Shown one piece after another: positions 63,651 to 64,000 of a DNA stretch of 64,000 bases; within the stretch, counting starts at the first letter, position 1; the number at the start of each line of letters is the position of its first letter. The stretch comes from Letharia columbiana (taxonomy: Eukaryota > Ascomycota > Lecanoromycetes > Lecanorales > Parmeliaceae): assembly GCF_014066305.1 (NCBI RefSeq), contig NW_023501041.1, forward strand, positions 1,340,665-1,404,664, written 5' to 3'. The position numbers and the translations under genes are program-made. Under the pieces are notes generated by a model. That model had not been told where the DNA came from. It saw only the letters and a program-made list of their open reading frames with translations, and did not search any database.

Positions 63651-64000
63651 TAAATATATAATTATTAATTATAAGAAAAAGTAGAAAGATTTAATAGAGC
63701 GATTTAAATGAAATTAAAAAAAAAGATAAAAAGATTTAATTTCATTCGAATATTATATTATCTTACAATTTTTACGTAACTAAACTCGAAGAAAATACTA
63801 TTTACTTTAATTCTTTATATTCCTTAACTATCTTATATTTAAAGTTTAATTTCTTTATACTTAGTAGATAGATTTAGTAATATAATTTAAAAGAATAATT
63901 TAAAAAGAAAAGGGTAATAATTTAATAGGCTAATCATATAGAGTAGTTATTAGCCTCGTCGATTATCTATAAATTAAATTACTATTTTATATTATAAAAT
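63651..64000. other. AT-rich DNA, no feature recognised
   Basis: RIP-type sequence. An imperfect inverted pair 'tttaaatgaaattaa' / 'tttaatttcattcga' lies near 63700-63750. No gene. Confidence 0.35.

Overview
The window looks like the genome of a filamentous ascomycete (Pezizomycotina). Two intron-bearing housekeeping genes sit in a GC-balanced island of about 14 kb (roughly 24.1-38.2 kb). Everything else is transposon-derived DNA, most of it very AT-rich. Over long stretches of that DNA the dinucleotides CA and TG are almost absent while CG survives. This is the signature of repeat-induced point mutation (RIP), in which C in CpA becomes T on either strand. Where RIP is saturated, ATG, TGG, TGC/TGT, CAA/CAG and CAC/CAT codons have largely vanished, so most open frames there are not genes. 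The species cannot be named from this sequence.

Layout. 1-8.9 kb: RIP-degraded Ty1/copia retrotransposon with LTR copies. 8.9-18.1 kb: AT-rich repeats, including copies of a ~550-bp repeat called family E here and one unmutated solo LTR. 18.1-21.8 kb: a four-level nest, in which family E holds a TA-flanked MITE, which holds a small LTR element with 141-bp LTRs, which holds a 526-bp Tc1/mariner-type MITE. A second copy of that 526-bp MITE lies alongside and keeps an open transposase N-terminus. 21.8-24.1 kb: AT-rich DNA and homopolymer runs, ending abruptly at the gene island.

Gene island. The first gene is a Csf1/BLTP1-family bridge-like lipid-transfer protein (3 exons, 3249 aa). Its membrane anchor appears only when a 36-nt second exon is spliced in. 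The second gene is translation elongation factor 2 (6 exons, 843 aa, diphthamide His699). Both read rightward and are 668 bp apart. They are housekeeping genes with no evident functional link beyond being neighbours.

38.2-64 kb. A pogo/Fot1 transposase relic is followed by a solo 141-bp-family LTR that has been split by a 17.4-kb insertion. The insertion is a Ty3/gypsy chromovirus (gag-protease to the left, RT-RNaseH-integrase-chromodomain to the right). The chromovirus was itself opened between protease and RT by a cluster of other elements: a 166-bp-LTR element, a 164-bp-LTR element, inverted LTR fragments and a TIR DNA transposon. The last 5.5 kb hold a ~210-bp tandem repeat with remnant minus-strand coding potential, and two copies of an ~800-bp repeat that contains a long hairpin.

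No CRISPR array, rRNA, tRNA, secondary-metabolite cluster or novel defence system was recognised. The most notable features are the exact insertion nesting, the RIP-saturated protein relics, the hidden Csf1 exon, and splice or uORF oddities in the two host genes.
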